From: Deltaproteobacteria bacterium
Lineage (GTDB): Bacteria; Desulfobacterota; Desulfobacteria; Desulfobacterales; SURF-15
NCBI GenBank assembly: GCA_024644775.1
Contig: JAHEHB010000307.1
Location: 1 to 6,712 of the forward strand
Direction of reading: 5' to 3'
Length of the DNA: 6,712 nt
Shown here piece after piece: positions 5,787 to 6,712 of this stretch. The translations under genes and the position numbers were made by a program. The notes beneath the pieces are model-generated. The model saw only the letters and a program-made list of their open reading frames with translations. It was not told where the DNA came from and searched no databases. Within the stretch, counting starts at the first letter, position 1. Each line of letters begins with the position of its first letter.

Positions 5787-5859
5787 TATCGAACAAGGAA
5801 TTTAGAATCGCAGAAGTGATAGAAAAACTTCGAAATTCGGCATTTCTTGTTCGGTATTC
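5784..5859. repeat. Fold-back repeat sharing the GAACAAGGAAT core
   Basis: The left arm 5784-5817 and right arm 5826-5859 form an imperfect hairpin of about 34 positions with a loop near 5818-5825; the outer parts GAATA, CGAACAAG and GAAT pair well. The left arm shares the 11-base word GAACAAGGAAT, plus a following GAAT and GAAGT at the same order and near-equal spacing, with 3991-4016 in the 211-bp element. The two are members of one dispersed repeat family. It abuts the right end of the 5612-5786 element, overlapping by three bases. Confidence 0.6.
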
Positions 5860-5879
5860 TAATGAACCAGTAAGAATCT

Positions 5880-5932
5880 AAAGAGAATAGGGGATCGGAT
5901 AAATGGTTTGTCATCCTTCCCCCATTCTCTTT
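5880..5932. terminator. Hairpin between convergent genes, probable bidirectional terminator
   Basis: AAAGAGAAT plus GGGG (5880-5893) pairs with CCCC plus ATTCTCTTT (5919-5932) at 13 of 14 positions. Inside the 25-nt loop, GGAT (5897-5900) can pair with ATCC (5913-5916) and extend the stem. The stem base is A/T-rich, so the transcript ends in U's whichever way it is read. It sits between pdxA2 and the convergent permease, whose stop codon is 36 bp away, and is the best terminator candidate for the permease transcript. Confidence 0.55.
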
Positions 5933-5967
5933 TACTATAGATTATCCGTAGTGCCGGTCAAAAATGC

Positions 5968-6712
5968 TCAGTACTTGACAGCTCCAGCAGTTATTCCGCC
6001 TACGATGTACCGCTGGAAGAACAAGATAAAAATAACAGCGGGAATGATGGCGATGATCGTACTTCCGGCGATCAATCCCCAATCGATATACTCATCAAAA
6101 TAGCGTACGATGCCGATGGGTACGGTCATCGCATTTTTCCGTGTCAGCGTTAATGCGAAGAGAAACTCGTTCCAAGAAAAAAGGAAGGCGAGAATGGCGC
6201 CTGCAAAAATTCCGGGTCGAGTGATGGGTAGCAGAATAAAAAAGAAGGTTTTAAATTTGGAAGCGCCGTCAACCTTGGCGGAATCGTAAAGATCCTTCGG
6301 AATCCCCTCAAAAAAGCCTTTCATGATCCAAACAATAAACGGAAGGATGAAAAATGTGTAGGTAACAATCAGCGATTCCAGTCTATCAATCAACTCAAAA
6401 TTAATCATGATCATATTAAACGGCACAACGAGTGCTATGGGTGGAATGAGCCGGCTGGAAAGAATCGTTCCAAAGACAGCCTTGCTCCCCCTGAAACTAA
6501 ACCGTGCAAGACCATAACCGCCAAGAACCCCGCATGCAACGGATAACCCAACCACCGAAAGCGCCACGTATAGACTGTTAAAGATATAGCGACCGAACGG
6601 TCGGTCTCGAAGCGATTCAATATAGTTTCTCAAGGTCGGTTCGGAAGGAACCCAGGTCGGTGGTATGGTATAAATCTCCTTTTGTCCTTTAAAAGATGTA
6701 ATTGCCATCCAT
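5968..6712 (-). CDS. ABC sugar transporter permease, MalG type (5' end beyond window)
   Basis: Inner-membrane permease of the carbohydrate-uptake (CUT1) ABC transporter family. The visible 246 residues from an internal ATG (6708-6706) begin with the periplasmic ITSFKGQKEI..PPTWVPSEPTLRNY segment that normally follows the first membrane helix. The frame stays open to the right edge with a Trp codon just before (WMAITSFK, as in the family), so this ATG is not the true start and roughly 25-40 residues with one helix lie outside. Five hydrophobic helices follow at about 41-66, 78-103, 112-132, 164-187 and 210-232. The EAA loop contacting the ATPase is YDSAKVDGASKFKTFFFI plus LLP (141-161), with DSA replacing EAA and the conserved Gly kept. 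The C-terminus RYIVGGITAGAVKY is typical. It is probably the last gene of a leftward transporter operon; substrate unknown. Confidence 0.92.
   Translation of the reverse strand, partial: WMAITSFKGQKEIYTIPPTWVPSEPTLRNYIESLRDRPFGRYIFNSLYVALSVVGLSVACGVLGGYGLARFSFRGSKAVFGTILSSRLIPPIALVVPFNMIMINFELIDRLESLIVTYTFFILPFIVWIMKGFFEGIPKDLYDSAKVDGASKFKTFFFILLPITRPGIFAGAILAFLFSWNEFLFALTLTRKNAMTVPIGIVRYFDEYIDWGLIAGSTIIAIIPAVIFILFFQRYIVGGITAGAVKY

Noticed and set aside
5435..5914. 159-codon minus-strand reading frame after the permease
   Set aside because: It reads through both palindromic repeats and the antisense of the pdxA2 3' end; no domain.
6706..6708. ATG as the true start of the permease
   Set aside because: The first membrane helix would be missing and the frame is open to the edge with a family-like Trp before it.

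Overview
The window carries part of a carbohydrate or sugar-acid utilisation locus from a moderately AT-rich Gram-negative bacterium. The mix of FGGY kinase, DUF1537 kinase, PdxA2 and MalG-type permease occurs in many proteobacteria. The intergenic fold-back repeats (cores resembling GAACAAGGAAT and a CCGG-centred hairpin) and a short DUF3795-like reading frame look to me like Desulfobacterota (former deltaproteobacteria, sulfate-reducer type) genomes. That placement rests on recollection of repeat style, not on a search, and is tentative.

Layout, left to right. 1-531 has no gene I can support. 532-2082 (+) is a full-length FGGY carbohydrate kinase. 2070-2264 (-) is a DUF3795 Cys-rich protein cut off after about 60 residues, overlapping the kinase tail-to-tail by 13 bp. 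2283-2558 is a long leader with three AACGTT palindromes, a candidate promoter and mutually exclusive hairpins. 2559-3872 (+) is a four-carbon acid sugar kinase (DUF1537). 3873-4590 is a roughly 0.7 kb gap filled with inverted and tandem repeats. 4606-5607 (+) is PdxA2, preceded by a very good ribosome binding site. 5608-5967 holds two fold-back repeats and a hairpin that may terminate transcription from both sides. 5968-6712 (-) is the C-terminal ~90% of a MalG-type ABC sugar permease whose start lies beyond the right edge.

How the genes fit together. In characterised systems, DUF1537 kinases phosphorylate D-threonate, D-erythronate or related four-carbon acids at O4. PdxA2 then oxidises the 4-phospho-acid, which loses CO2 to give dihydroxyacetone phosphate. 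Both enzymes are present here in the same orientation, so a four-carbon acid sugar pathway is the best reading. The FGGY kinase would add phosphorylation of a second polyol or ketose, and the ABC permease (convergent, so a separate transcript) probably imports a related sugar. The exact substrates cannot be read from the sequence.

The most unusual points are the repeat-filled gap that splits the DUF1537-pdxA2 pair, the series of palindromic MITE-like elements, non-consensus residues at normally conserved positions in both pathway enzymes, and the operator/hairpin-rich leader ahead of the DUF1537 kinase. I found no CRISPR array, tRNA, rRNA, complete insertion sequence or clearly new defence or mobile system.
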